Notes: generated by a model from the sequence alone, not told the origin. A stretch of DNA of 58,147 bases from Bacillus sp. M6-12 (GCF_002860285.1 NZ_PGVF01000028.1:1-58147), one strand, 5' to 3'. Counted from the first letter of the stretch, positions 16,234 through 24,312 are shown. Numbers and translations are program-made.

Positions 16234-16517
16234 AGAAAGTATAACTCTTTTAAAGCGTTCGGAAGTCTAGCTCCAGCGCTCGACGCTCAGGACGTGCTAG
16301 TGCCGATGTCGCCACAGGACAAGGAAAGCTTCGGCAGCGATACATCGCACGAAACAAAGCGGCAGCTTTGTGAGGATGTGCTGGCGTCGACGTTCCTTTG
16401 TGAGGATGTGGGTCAGAACGGCGTAGCCACAGGATGAAGGTTGTAACATGGTTTAAGTTACAGCACTGGCGATCTTAGCCGTTTTTCTTCTTGACCAGGG
16501 CGCTTGCGCTTTTCTTT
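16234..16517 (+). repeat. mosaic intergenic repeat, copy B
   Basis: The longest copy: AGAAAGTATAAC leader, CTAGCTCCAGCGC, the ACAAAGC (16354-16360)/GCTTTGT (16365-16371) hairpin flanked by CATC/GATG, the GTCGACGTTCCTTT block, a GTAAC...GTTAC hairpin (about 16444-16461), and the end GGGCGCTTGCGCTTTTC. The arms AGCGCTC (16275-16281) and GGGCGCT (16498-16504) pair through one G-T. It ends about 20 bp before the yabG ribosome binding site. Confidence 0.85.
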
Positions 16518-16548
16518 GCTGGACTATTGCTTGTCTGAGGTGAAAAGC

Positions 16549-17427
16549 ATGAAGTTTGAGATCAATGACATAGTCGGGCGCAGGTCCTACAAATGCGATA
16601 TTTTATTTCGTGTGATTGATGTGAAGGAAATGGACGGTTTGCAGATTGCAATATTGTACGGTGAAGATCTCAGGCTGATCGCCGATGCTCCCTTTGAGGA
16701 CTTACTCAAGGTGGATGAGCAGGAAAGGTTTATGAGAAGAAAAACTGATGATGCACTGAAGGAGCAATCATACCGGCTGTTTTCTCAAGACAAAGAGCTT
16801 CTGAAGCAAAAGCGTGAGTATGAAGCAAGCAGAGGGTATCGGTATAACGGAGACTTATTTCAAATTCCGGGCAGAGTGCTTCATGTTGATGGTGATCCGC
16901 TGTATTTAGGGAAGTGCCTTGCAATTTATGAAAAAATAGGTATTCCGGTTCAAGGTATTCACTGTCTTGAAAAGGAAATGCCAGAAAAAATTGAAGGGCT
17001 TCTTGACCAGCATCGGCCGGACATACTGGTGATTACCGGCCATGACGCCTACACAAAATCAAAGGGTAAAATGATTGATTTAAATGCGTACAGAAATTCA
17101 AAGTATTTTGTGGAAACCGTTCGCATAGCCAGGAAAAAGGTTGCCAATTTAGATCAATTAGTCATTTTCGCAGGAGCTTGCCAATCCCATTTTGAATCCT
17201 TGATTTCAGCAGGCGCTAATTTTGCGAGTTCTCCATCACGAGTAAATATTCATGCCCTTGATCCCGTCTATATCGTTGCAAAAATCAGTTTTACTCCATT
17301 TACCGATCGGATCCATGTTTGGGATGTTCTGCGGAATACCTTAACAGGAGAAAAGGGCCTTGGCGGTATTGAAACAAAAGGCGTTTTACGGACTGGAATG
17401 CCCTATCAGCAGTTAACTGAAGAATAA
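16549..17427 (+). CDS. yabG: sporulation-specific protease YabG
   Basis: Cysteine-type protease that trims spore coat proteins (SafA, CotT, SpoIVA and others) in B. subtilis, acting in the mother cell under sigma-K. 292 aa. Candidate catalytic residues are His165 in 'ITGHDAY' and Cys211 in 'FAGACQSHFE', both within conserved blocks. ATG 16549 is preceded by GAGGTGA (16537-16543). The gene stands alone between repeat copy B and a terminator; its promoter must lie in or before the repeat. Confidence 0.93.
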   Translation: MKFEINDIVGRRSYKCDILFRVIDVKEMDGLQIAILYGEDLRLIADAPFEDLLKVDEQERFMRRKTDDALKEQSYRLFSQDKELLKQKREYEASRGYRYNGDLFQIPGRVLHVDGDPLYLGKCLAIYEKIGIPVQGIHCLEKEMPEKIEGLLDQHRPDILVITGHDAYTKSKGKMIDLNAYRNSKYFVETVRIARKKVANLDQLVIFAGACQSHFESLISAGANFASSPSRVNIHALDPVYIVAKISFTPFTDRIHVWDVLRNTLTGEKGLGGIETKGVLRTGMPYQQLTEE

Positions 17428-17428
17428 G

Positions 17429-17460
17429 CGGGGTGCCTGTATATGAGGCAGCCCGTTTTT
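17429..17460 (+). terminator. terminator after yabG
   Basis: CGGGGTGCC (17429-17437) pairs with GGCAGCCCG (17447-17455) with small internal offset, then T5. Confidence 0.8.
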
Positions 17461-17720
17461 CTTTTGGTTTTATAAATATAAACTCTCTTCATTAAGTACA
17501 CTAGGCTCAAGTATTGTTAGATAACGCCTTTAAGAAAGAGCAATATATTTGGAATCATCCAATAGGTTTGCAGGCTCTATGCTTCCTTTTTAAAAAGGCG
17601 GGTTCATTTTTCGACATAATCTGCAACAGAAATAGTTGCTCTTTCCAGACCCTACATAATTCTAGAGATCTTGGGTTACTCTAAAAATGTTAATAAATCG
17701 GCGGAATTTGCGACAAAAAA
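17461..17720. other. non-coding gap between yabG and veg
   Basis: No gene is seen. It holds an exact inverted Spo0A box (TTCGACA, 17610-17616) and a small GCAAC...GTTGC hairpin near 17622-17640. The veg promoters follow. Confidence 0.4.
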
Positions 17721-17723
17721 TCA

Positions 17724-17753
17724 TTGACAAACAAAATTAAGTGCTGATATAAT
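17724..17753 (+). promoter_or_regulatory. veg promoter P1
   Basis: TTGACA (17724-17729), 18-bp spacer, TATAAT (17748-17753) with extended TG. It parallels the upstream promoter of the tandem B. subtilis veg promoters. Confidence 0.88.
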
Positions 17754-17765
17754 TTTATATTTTGT

Positions 17766-17794
17766 TTGACGATACGGTAAGTTTGTGTTATACT
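17766..17794 (+). promoter_or_regulatory. veg promoter P2
   Basis: TTGACG (17766-17771), 17-bp spacer, TATACT (17789-17794), extended TG at 17786-17787. The following leader 'gtagtgaggtgg' is shared with the B. subtilis Pveg transcript. Confidence 0.88.
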
Positions 17795-17817
17795 ACACGT
17801 AGTGAGGTGGATCGAAA

Positions 17818-18069
17818 ATGCCAAAAACTTTAGCTGATATTAAAAAAGCACTCGATTCCAATTTAGGAAAGAGGCTGCTTTTGAAAGCAAATGGCGGAAG
17901 AAGAAAAACCGTTGAACGCTTTGGAACGTTATCGGAAACATATCCGTCAGTATTTGTAATTGAGCTTGACCAGGATGAAAACGCATTTGAACGAGTATCT
18001 TACAGCTATGCAGATGTATTAACAGAAACTGTAGAATTAACATTTTTATCAAAACAGCAGGACATGTAG
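17818..18069 (+). CDS. veg: Veg protein
   Basis: Highly expressed small protein (83 aa), SH3-like barrel family; in B. subtilis it stimulates biofilm matrix gene expression by interfering with SinR. The sequence 'KKALDSNLGKRLLLKANGGRRKT' region fits the family. ATG follows GTGAGGTGG. Tandem strong sigma-A promoters precede it and a terminator follows, so it is monocistronic. Confidence 0.94.
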   Translation: MPKTLADIKKALDSNLGKRLLLKANGGRRKTVERFGTLSETYPSVFVIELDQDENAFERVSYSYADVLTETVELTFLSKQQDM

Positions 18070-18077
18070 TCTTAACG

Positions 18078-18104
18078 GCGGTAAACAATTGTTTACTGCT
18101 TTTT
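18078..18104 (+). terminator. terminator after veg
   Basis: GCGGTAAAC (18078-18086), AATT loop, GTTTACTGC (18091-18099), T5. Confidence 0.88.
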
Positions 18105-18127
18105 ATTTTCTTTTTTTCCCTAACCCT

Positions 18128-18156
18128 ACATATATCTTGTGTGCGACCCCATTTTA
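18128..18156 (+). promoter_or_regulatory. candidate sigma-G promoter for sspF
   Basis: ACATA (18128-18132), 17-bp spacer, CATTTTA (18150-18156), fitting CATnnTA. It lies about 120 nt before the chosen sspF start, a long leader. sspF is known as a forespore gene. Confidence 0.45.
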
Positions 18157-18285
18157 AAGGATCTAATAAGCCAAGGGATGAACAACATTAGTAAGCGGTC
18201 TAATCTGGGAAAAATAGAGGTTAATGAAATTTTGCAGATTAACCAACACTATGAGTGTTACAGCATGTGGAAGGGGTTGTTAGAA

Positions 18286-18462
18286 TTGGGCAGAAGAAGA
18301 GGCATAATGACGGAAGGGTTTAAAGAAGAACTTGCGAAGGAATTAGGCTTTTATGACGTTGTCCAAAAAGAAGGCTGGGGAGGCATTAGAGCTAAGGATG
18401 CCGGAAACATGGTCAAGCTGGCTATTGAAAAAGCTCAATCACAGCTAATGAACAAAGGCTAG
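18286..18462 (+). CDS. sspF: alpha/beta-type small acid-soluble spore protein SspF
   Basis: 58-aa DNA-binding spore protein of the alpha/beta SASP family: 'ELAKELGFYDVVQKEG' and 'WGGIRAKDAGNMVK' are the two conserved blocks. Start TTG 18286 is chosen because GGAAGGGG (18269-18276) precedes it and the family begins 'MGRRRG'. The same frame is open 49 codons further upstream (GTG 18139, ATG 18178) without a good ribosome binding site. A short palindrome (AACACT-atg-AGTGTT, 18245-18259) sits in the leader. Confidence 0.88.
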   Translation: MGRRRGIMTEGFKEELAKELGFYDVVQKEGWGGIRAKDAGNMVKLAIEKAQSQLMNKG

Positions 18463-18532
18463 AAGGACTTAGAGCCGAATAATACTCCAGATCCTTACAG
18501 TCACTTACAATATGCATGCTGTGGCAGGCAGG

Positions 18533-18557
18533 AGGTCCGGTTACATACACCGGACCT
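18533..18557 (+). other. perfect inverted repeat after sspF
   Basis: AGGTCCGGT and ACCGGACCT form a perfect 9-bp stem with a 7-nt loop, but no T tract follows. It could stabilise the sspF mRNA end or be a weak terminator; a proper terminator lies 24 bp further. Confidence 0.6.
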
Positions 18558-18580
18558 CTCTATTCCAAATATAAAAAACA

Positions 18581-18613
18581 AACCTTGTCAATTGAAATTC
18601 TGGCAAGGTTTTT
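18581..18613 (+). terminator. terminator before ispE
   Basis: AACCTTGTCA (18581-18590) with TGGCAAGGTT (18601-18610), one G-T pair, followed by T residues. Confidence 0.85.
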
Positions 18614-18797
18614 CTATAGAAATATCCACCATACTGAAGGCTTCACAAATAATTTGCATGAATTATTATAGAGAAGGATCCTTTCTTCACAGTTTCACCT
18701 GTAAGCCATTGAAAATAGCTTGAAAAAACCTTTAGAATGTAAACAAGTATGATAAAATAGGACAAGAACTTCCAAGAACGTAAAGTAGGTGGAACTA

Positions 18798-19667
18798 TTG
18801 AAGCTTATGGAGAAAGCACCGGCTAAAATTAATTTAGCACTCGATGTGCTCTTTAAGCGTCCGGATGGCTACCATGAGGTAGAAATGATCATGACAACGG
18901 TGGATCTAGCCGACCGGATTGAATTTGCTGAAACTGACAGGGATGAAATTATTATCCTTTCACATAACCGGTTTGTCCCGGATGACAGCCGGAATTTAGC
19001 GTACCAGGCAGCTGCTCTCTTGAAGGAACGCTTTAATATCGGAAAAGGTGTTGCGATTTCGATTGAAAAGAATATTCCTGTTGCTGCAGGTTTAGCAGGG
19101 GGGAGCAGTGATGCAGCTGCTACGCTAAGAGGTTTGAACAGGCTTTGGAAATTAAATTTGTCGTTGGATGAATTGGCGGTGCTGGGAGCGGAGATTGGTT
19201 CGGATGTTTCTTTTTGTGTATATGGAGGAACAGCCCTTGCACGCGGCAGAGGAGAAAAAATTACCCATTTGCCGATACCCCCAAAATGCTGGGTAATCCT
19301 TGCCAAGCCTACAATCGGGGTTTCGACTGCAGATGTCTATCGAAGGCTGGATCTATCCACTGTTAAACACCCTGATGTAAATAAAATGATATCGGCAATT
19401 GAAAGTAAAAATTACCAGGGAGTATGCGCAGGTGTAGGGAATGTCCTGGAGAATGTTACATTGCAGGTTTACCCTGAGGTTGCCAATATTAAAGACCAGA
19501 TGAAAAAATTTGGAGCTGATGCGGTATTAATGAGCGGAAGCGGACCTACAGTTTTTGGATTGGTAGAGCATGATTCAAGAATGCAGCGGATTTATAATGG
19601 TCTCCGGGGTTTTTGTGAACAGGTTTATGCAGTCCAGCTCCTTGGAGATCGAAATAGCATTGAATAA
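18798..19667 (+). CDS. ispE: 4-diphosphocytidyl-2-C-methyl-D-erythritol kinase
   Basis: GHMP kinase of the MEP isoprenoid pathway. 289 aa. Substrate segment 'KAPAKINLALDV', the ATP loop 'PVAAGLAGGSSDAAA' (from residue 94), and the third GHMP motif 'LMSGSGPTVFGL' are present. Start TTG 18798 gives 'MKLMEKAPAKIN', close to the family; AGGTGG (18787-18792) precedes it. GTG 18789 and ATG 18807 are alternatives. Separated from purR by 246 bp. Confidence 0.95.
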   Translation: MKLMEKAPAKINLALDVLFKRPDGYHEVEMIMTTVDLADRIEFAETDRDEIIILSHNRFVPDDSRNLAYQAAALLKERFNIGKGVAISIEKNIPVAAGLAGGSSDAAATLRGLNRLWKLNLSLDELAVLGAEIGSDVSFCVYGGTALARGRGEKITHLPIPPKCWVILAKPTIGVSTADVYRRLDLSTVKHPDVNKMISAIESKNYQGVCAGVGNVLENVTLQVYPEVANIKDQMKKFGADAVLMSGSGPTVFGLVEHDSRMQRIYNGLRGFCEQVYAVQLLGDRNSIE

Positions 19668-19696
19668 ATACGTACATTAATGGTATATTAACCTTA

Positions 19697-19709
19697 ATTA
19701 TTCGGTTTT
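19697..19709 (-). promoter_or_regulatory. candidate PurBox upstream of purR
   Basis: On the minus strand AAAACCGAATAAT matches the PurR box AWWWCCGAACWWT at 12 of 13 positions. It overlaps the -35 side of a possible promoter (TTCGGT 19701, TATATT 19724-19729, 17-bp spacing). Only one box was found, whereas PurR sites are usually paired. Confidence 0.4.
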
Positions 19710-19740
19710 TGCTAGACTGAAGGTATATTTGTACTTATGT

Positions 19741-19890
19741 CTGCTCAGCGCCCATCAATTTTTTTGTGAAAAATAAAGCCATTCAAGTGTTGCGATACTG
19801 TCACAACTTTGTGTTTTGTACCGTCCATTCCTTTATGTTGTGAATAAGGGCTGTCACAATCCTAGTCTGGGCTAATTGGGGCGCTTGAAC
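19741..19890 (+). repeat. mosaic intergenic repeat, degenerate relic (copy F)
   Basis: The ends match the family: CTCAGCGCCC at the left (AGCGCCC 19747-19753) and GGGGCGCTTGAACTTTTC at the right (GGGCGCT 19879-19885), perfect 7-bp complements. The interior keeps only faint similarity (a GCGATAC block). It ends next to the purR ribosome binding site. Confidence 0.5.
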
Positions 19891-19913
19891 TTTTCGAATT
19901 GGAGGTGACCATT

Positions 19914-20741
19914 ATGAAGTTTAAAAGAAGTGAAAGACTGGTAGATATGACGAATTATTTAGTTGAGAACCCTGGCCAGCTTGTTTCGCTTACCTATTTT
20001 GCTGATCGATATGGCTCGGCAAAATCATCGATCAGTGAAGATTTAACTATTATCAAGGAAACCTTTGAGGAACGGGGAATCGGAACGCTCATTACAGTTC
20101 CGGGGGCTGCTGGCGGTGTGAAGTACATTGTGAACATCAGGGATGAAGACGCTGCTGCTTTTATTGATGAAATGTGTGATGTAATCGCAAAGCCTGAACG
20201 GCTGCTTCCAGGCGGTTATTTATTTATGAATGATATACTTGGCCAGCCGCAGATTGTCAATATGGTCGGGCGTTTAATTGCTACTGCCTATGCCAACAAG
20301 GAAATTGATGCAGTCATGACAGTGGCGACAAAGGGTATTCCGCTCGCATATGCAGCAGCAGCCCATTTGAATGTTCCTGTAGTCATCGTTCGCCGGGATA
20401 GCAGAGTTACGGAAGGATCAACTGTAAGCATAAATTATGTCTCCGGGTCTTTAAAGCGGATTCAGACGATGGTGCTGTCAAAACGAAGCCTTGAAACGGG
20501 ATCTAAAGTGTTGATTGTTGACGATTTTATGAAAGCCGGCGGAACTGTTAATGGAATGATTTCACTGCTAGAGGAATTCGAAGCTTCAGTTGCTGGAATT
20601 GCCGTTTTAGTAGAATCTGAAAAGGCAGAAGAGCGCCTGGTTGATGACTATGTATCTTTGGTGAAATTATCTGGTGTTGATGTGGTAGAGAAGAAAATCA
20701 GTGTCACTCAAGGAAATTACTTTAAAAGAAAAAAGCAATAG
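19914..20741 (+). CDS. purR: purine operon repressor PurR
   Basis: PRPP-responsive repressor of purine synthesis genes. 275 aa: N-terminal winged helix (about 1-73) and a phosphoribosyltransferase-like effector domain with the PRPP loop 'VLIVDDFMKAGGT' (Asp203-Asp204). ATG 19914 follows a strong GGAGGTGACC site. It forms a unit with yabJ (16-bp spacing), as in B. subtilis where yabJ is needed for full PurR regulation. Autoregulation through the upstream PurBox is possible. Confidence 0.95.
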   Translation: MKFKRSERLVDMTNYLVENPGQLVSLTYFADRYGSAKSSISEDLTIIKETFEERGIGTLITVPGAAGGVKYIVNIRDEDAAAFIDEMCDVIAKPERLLPGGYLFMNDILGQPQIVNMVGRLIATAYANKEIDAVMTVATKGIPLAYAAAAHLNVPVVIVRRDSRVTEGSTVSINYVSGSLKRIQTMVLSKRSLETGSKVLIVDDFMKAGGTVNGMISLLEEFEASVAGIAVLVESEKAEERLVDDYVSLVKLSGVDVVEKKISVTQGNYFKRKKQ

Positions 20742-20756
20742 GTGGGAGGAAGCAAT

Positions 20757-21131
20757 ATGCAAACTGTCTTTACAAACGAAGCGCCAGCCGCAATCGGTCC
20801 TTATTCTCAGGGGATTATCGTAAATAATTTATTCTTCAGTTCTGGCCAGATTCCATTAACGGCAGAGGGCCTGATGGTTGAAAGTGATGTGAAGGCTCAG
20901 ACTCATCAAGTATTTCAAAATCTTAAGGCTGTATTGAAAGAAGCGGGAGCATCGCTTGATACAGTAGTTAAGACAACTGTGTTTATTAAAGACATGAATA
21001 TGTTCGCGGACATCAACGAAGTTTACGGGGAGTATTTTACCGATCATAAACCTGCCCGCTCCACAGTGGAAGTAGCCCGCTTGCCAAAGGATGCTTTAGT
21101 GGAGATTGAAGTTGTAGCGCTCGTTAAATAA
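20757..21131 (+). CDS. ridA: RidA family enamine/imine deaminase YabJ
   Basis: YjgF/YER057c/UK114-family protein (124 aa) that hydrolyses reactive enamines made by PLP enzymes. Family residues are seen in 'IGPYSQGI', 'SGQIPL' and the C-terminal 'PARSTVEVARLP' (Arg) and 'EIEVVAL'. ATG 20757 follows GGGAGGAAG; GTG 20742 is in front of that site. Its stop codon lies inside a terminator hairpin. Confidence 0.94.
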   Translation: MQTVFTNEAPAAIGPYSQGIIVNNLFFSSGQIPLTAEGLMVESDVKAQTHQVFQNLKAVLKEAGASLDTVVKTTVFIKDMNMFADINEVYGEYFTDHKPARSTVEVARLPKDALVEIEVVALVK

Positions 21132-21146
21132 ACGAGCGTTTTTTTT
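21118..21146 (+). terminator. terminator overlapping end of yabJ
   Basis: CGCTCGTT (21118-21125), 5-nt loop, AACGAGCG (21131-21138), T8. The loop contains the yabJ stop codon. Confidence 0.9.
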
Positions 21147-21305
21147 GATCTTTTTGTAATATCAAGCGGCATAAGAGCCTAGTGGGTAATCAGCCGTTTT
21201 AATAATAAATAGAGTGGCCTCTGCTTCTTAATTAAGTAATTTCTCAGCTATTTTTTCCTTTCGTCACCAGATTGTCCTTTTTTTTCAAAAAAATTATTTT
21301 TATGA

Positions 21306-21333
21306 GAAGGAGATTTGTACTCCTGCGTTGAAG
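21306..21333 (+). promoter_or_regulatory. candidate sigma-H promoter of spoVG
   Basis: GAAGGAGAT (21306-21314), 12-bp spacer, GTTGAAG (21327-21333) fit the sigma-H pattern RnAGGAwww / RnnGAAT with one mismatch in each element. A T/A-rich block at about 21245-21300 lies upstream, the position where AbrB binds in B. subtilis spoVG. Confidence 0.6.
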
Positions 21334-21376
21334 TATGTAGTAAGTCTTTATCAAAGGGGAAAAGGTGGTGAACAGA

Positions 21377-21673
21377 ATGGAAGTTACTGACGTAAGATTA
21401 CGCCGCGTTAATACTGATGGCCGTATGAGAGCAATCGCTTCTATCACTTTGGACAATGAGTTTGTTGTCCATGATATTCGTGTAATTGACGGCAATAATG
21501 GCTTATTTGTGGCAATGCCAAGCAAACGCACTCCTGATGGAGAGTTTCGTGACATTGCTCACCCAATTAACTCTTCTACCCGCGGAAAAATTCAGGATGC
21601 TGTATTGACTGAATACCACCGCTTGGGAGAGCTTGAAGAAGAAGTAGAATTAGAAGAAGCTGGAGCTTCCTAA
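21377..21673 (+). CDS. spoVG: septation/regulatory protein SpoVG
   Basis: Small conserved nucleic-acid-binding protein (98 aa) affecting asymmetric septation and, in other Firmicutes, gene regulation. The sequence from 'MEVTDVRLRRVNTDGRMRA' on is nearly identical to B. subtilis; it ends 'EEAGAS'. ATG 21377 follows AAAGGTGGTGA. Expression is expected from the sigma-H-like promoter with AbrB repression. Monocistronic. Confidence 0.97.
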   Translation: MEVTDVRLRRVNTDGRMRAIASITLDNEFVVHDIRVIDGNNGLFVAMPSKRTPDGEFRDIAHPINSSTRGKIQDAVLTEYHRLGELEEEVELEEAGAS

Positions 21674-21693
21674 AAACTATTTATACTAACACC

Positions 21694-21724
21694 AAGAGCC
21701 TGCTTCAAAAGTAAGGCTCTTTTT
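21694..21724 (+). terminator. terminator after spoVG
   Basis: AAGAGCCT (21694-21701), 12-nt loop, AGGCTCTT (21714-21721), T run. Confidence 0.88.
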
Positions 21725-21908
21725 AATACCTTCTTTTTACCTCTTTTCCTCCTTTTTTAAACCCCAAACAAGGAATTTTTGATAGCAGAATACCAGATTT
21801 ACACTTGGTATATCTGACAAAAATTTGTACTTCTTTATGTATTCTTGAAATGAACCCTTATTTGCGATATATTTTTAAATGGATAAAAAGGTAAAGTGGA
21901 GGCCTGCT

Positions 21909-23282
21909 ATGAATAATCGATACGCAGTAATTTTGGCTGCTGGACAGGGCACTAGAATGAAATCCAAGCTGTATAAAGTGCTTCACCCGGTATGTGGAAA
22001 GCCAATGGTACAGCATGTAATAGAACATATTAATAAGCTGGATATAAAAGAAATCGTGACAGTTGTGGGCCATGGATCAGATAAAGTGCAGGCACAGCTG
22101 GGAGAGGTATGCCATTACGTGCTTCAGGAACAGCAGCTTGGAACCGCACACGCTGTCATGCAGGCGGCAGGGGTTTTGGCCGGAAAAGAAGGTACAACCC
22201 TGGTAGTATGCGGAGATACCCCATTAATAAAGGCTGAAACGATGGAAGCATTGATTCAAACCCATGAAGAAATGAATGCAAAGGCAACAATTCTGACAGC
22301 TGTTGCGCCGACCCCTGAAGGCTATGGGCGGATCATCCGAAACCAGGAGGGCCTTGTTGAGAAAATTGTTGAACATAAGGATGCTTCAGAGCAAGAGCGA
22401 GCTGTACAGGAAATTAATACAGGAACCTATTGCTTTGATAATAAAGCCCTTTTTGAAGCGTTGAAGAACGTTTCGAATGATAACGTGCAGGGAGAGTACT
22501 ACCTTCCCGATGTGATAGAAATCCTCAAAACAAAAGGCGAAGTGGTTACTGCTTTCCAAACAGAAGATTTTGAAGAAACTTTGGGTGTCAATGATAGGGT
22601 AGCCCTTTCACAGGCAGAGAGAACACTTAGAAACAGAATAAATCATATGCATATGAAAAATGGTGTTACCATTATTGATCCGGAAAACACCTATATCGAA
22701 GCGGATGTAGAAATTGGCCAGGATACGGTCATCTATCCAGGGACAATGATTACGGGAAGGACTTCAATTGGAAGGGAGAGCATAATTGGTCCGAATACGG
22801 AGATCAAGAATTGTTCTATTGGTGAACGTACAACAATTCGCCAGTCGGTTGCCCATGAAAGCAAAATTGGTTCTGAGGTTAATATTGGACCGTTTGCGCA
22901 TATCCGGCCGCAATCCGATATTTCTGACGAAGTAAAGATAGGGAACTTTGTAGAAATTAAAAAGGCGGCATTTGGCAAGGGTAGCAAAGCCTCACACTTA
23001 AGCTATATCGGTGATGCCGAAGTGGGAAGCGATGTTAATATTGGCTGCGGATCGATTACCGTTAATTACGACGGAAAAAATAAGCACCTGACAAAGATAG
23101 AAGATGGAGTGTTTATTGGCTGTAATTCCAATCTTGTTGCTCCTGTTACGATTGGTAAGGGAGCTTATGTTGCAGCTGGCTCTACAATTACTGAAGATGT
23201 ACCGGCAAAAAGCTTATCTGTGGCGCGTGCCCGTCAAGTCAATAAAGAAAACTATGTTGATCAATTAAAATTTAATAAATAA
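21909..23282 (+). CDS. glmU: bifunctional UDP-GlcNAc pyrophosphorylase / GlcN-1-P acetyltransferase
   Basis: Makes UDP-GlcNAc for peptidoglycan and teichoic acid. 457 aa: N-terminal nucleotidyltransferase domain ('LAAGQGTRMKSK', about 1-230) and C-terminal left-handed beta-helix of hexapeptide repeats (about 250-440, with 'NIGPFAHIRP', 'KIGNFVEIKK', 'GCGSITVNYDGK'). ATG 21909 follows GTGGAGG; the upstream ATG 21879 lies before that site. 16 bp ahead of prs, one unit. Confidence 0.97.
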   Translation: MNNRYAVILAAGQGTRMKSKLYKVLHPVCGKPMVQHVIEHINKLDIKEIVTVVGHGSDKVQAQLGEVCHYVLQEQQLGTAHAVMQAAGVLAGKEGTTLVVCGDTPLIKAETMEALIQTHEEMNAKATILTAVAPTPEGYGRIIRNQEGLVEKIVEHKDASEQERAVQEINTGTYCFDNKALFEALKNVSNDNVQGEYYLPDVIEILKTKGEVVTAFQTEDFEETLGVNDRVALSQAERTLRNRINHMHMKNGVTIIDPENTYIEADVEIGQDTVIYPGTMITGRTSIGRESIIGPNTEIKNCSIGERTTIRQSVAHESKIGSEVNIGPFAHIRPQSDISDEVKIGNFVEIKKAAFGKGSKASHLSYIGDAEVGSDVNIGCGSITVNYDGKNKHLTKIEDGVFIGCNSNLVAPVTIGKGAYVAAGSTITEDVPAKSLSVARARQVNKENYVDQLKFNK

Positions 23283-23298
23283 TCATTGGAGGCTTCAC

Positions 23299-24252
23299 AT
23301 GTCTAATCAGTATCTTGACCCGAATCTTAAGGTTTTCTCATTAAATTCTAATCTCGGATTAGCTGAAGAAATTGCAAGAGCGATCGGAGTCGAGCTTGGA
23401 AAATGTTCTGTGACCCGTTTCAGCGATGGTGAAATTCAAATTAATATTGAAGAAAGCATTCGGGGATGCGATGTATTTGTAATCCAGTCAACAAGTGGCC
23501 CGGTTAATGAACATTTAATGGAATTATTAATCATGATAGATGCGCTGAAACGTGCTTCTGCTAAAACGATTAATATTGTGATGCCTTATTACGGTTATGC
23601 CCGCCAGGATCGTAAAGCACGTGCTCGTGAACCGATTACAGCAAAGCTGGTAGCAAACCTGCTGGAAACGGCTGGAGCGACCCGTGTTATTACTTTGGAT
23701 CTTCATGCTCCGCAAATTCAGGGCTTCTTTGATATTCTAATTGACCATTTAATGGGTGTGCCGATTTTAGCTGATTACTTTGCAGAAAAGAATTTGAGCG
23801 ACATTGTGATCGTATCGCCTGACCATGGCGGTGTTACCCGCGCACGTAAAATGGCGGACCGTCTGAAGGCGCCTATTGCCATCATTGATAAACGCCGTCC
23901 ACGTCCGAATGTGGCTGAGGTAATGAATATTGTAGGTAATATCGAAGGCAAAACAGCCATTTTAATCGACGATATTATTGATACGGCTGGCACAATTACA
24001 TTAGCAGCTAATGCACTTGTGGAGAACGGAGCAGCTGAGGTGTTTGCATGCTGTACGCACCCAGTTCTATCAGGCCCTGCGATTGAACGTATCCAAAATT
24101 CAAAAATTAAAGAACTCGTAGTGACAAATACCATTGCTCTTCCAGAAGAAAAGAAAATTGGCAAGATCGTCGAACTTTCTGTTGCTCCATTAATTGGTGA
24201 AGCAATCATCCGTGTCCATGAAGAACAATCCGTAAGTACTTTGTTTGATTAA
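23299..24252 (+). CDS. prs: ribose-phosphate pyrophosphokinase
   Basis: Makes PRPP from ribose-5-phosphate and ATP, feeding purine, pyrimidine, His and Trp synthesis and the effector of PurR. 317 aa, usual length. Seen: 'RFSDGEIQINIEESIRG', 'YYGYARQDRKARAREPI' (ATP loop region), 'VSPDHGGVTRAR', and the PRPP loop 'LIDDIIDTAGT'. Ribosome binding site TTGGAGG. Followed by a terminator. Confidence 0.98.
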   Translation: MSNQYLDPNLKVFSLNSNLGLAEEIARAIGVELGKCSVTRFSDGEIQINIEESIRGCDVFVIQSTSGPVNEHLMELLIMIDALKRASAKTINIVMPYYGYARQDRKARAREPITAKLVANLLETAGATRVITLDLHAPQIQGFFDILIDHLMGVPILADYFAEKNLSDIVIVSPDHGGVTRARKMADRLKAPIAIIDKRRPRPNVAEVMNIVGNIEGKTAILIDDIIDTAGTITLAANALVENGAAEVFACCTHPVLSGPAIERIQNSKIKELVVTNTIALPEEKKIGKIVELSVAPLIGEAIIRVHEEQSVSTLFD

Positions 24253-24265
24253 TATAAACAGCACA

Positions 24266-24297
24266 AAACTCTGTCTTGAAAAAGGCAGAGTTTTTTT
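24266..24297 (+). terminator. terminator after prs
   Basis: AAACTCTGTC (24266-24275) with GGCAGAGTTT (24284-24293), one G-T pair, then T run. Confidence 0.88.
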
Positions 24298-24312
24298 AAA
24301 CTCTTAAATTAC

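Noticed and set aside
16192..16437. Insertion sequence between ksgA and yabG
   Set aside because: No transposase reading, terminal inverted repeats of IS type or target duplication; the region is explained by repeat copy B.
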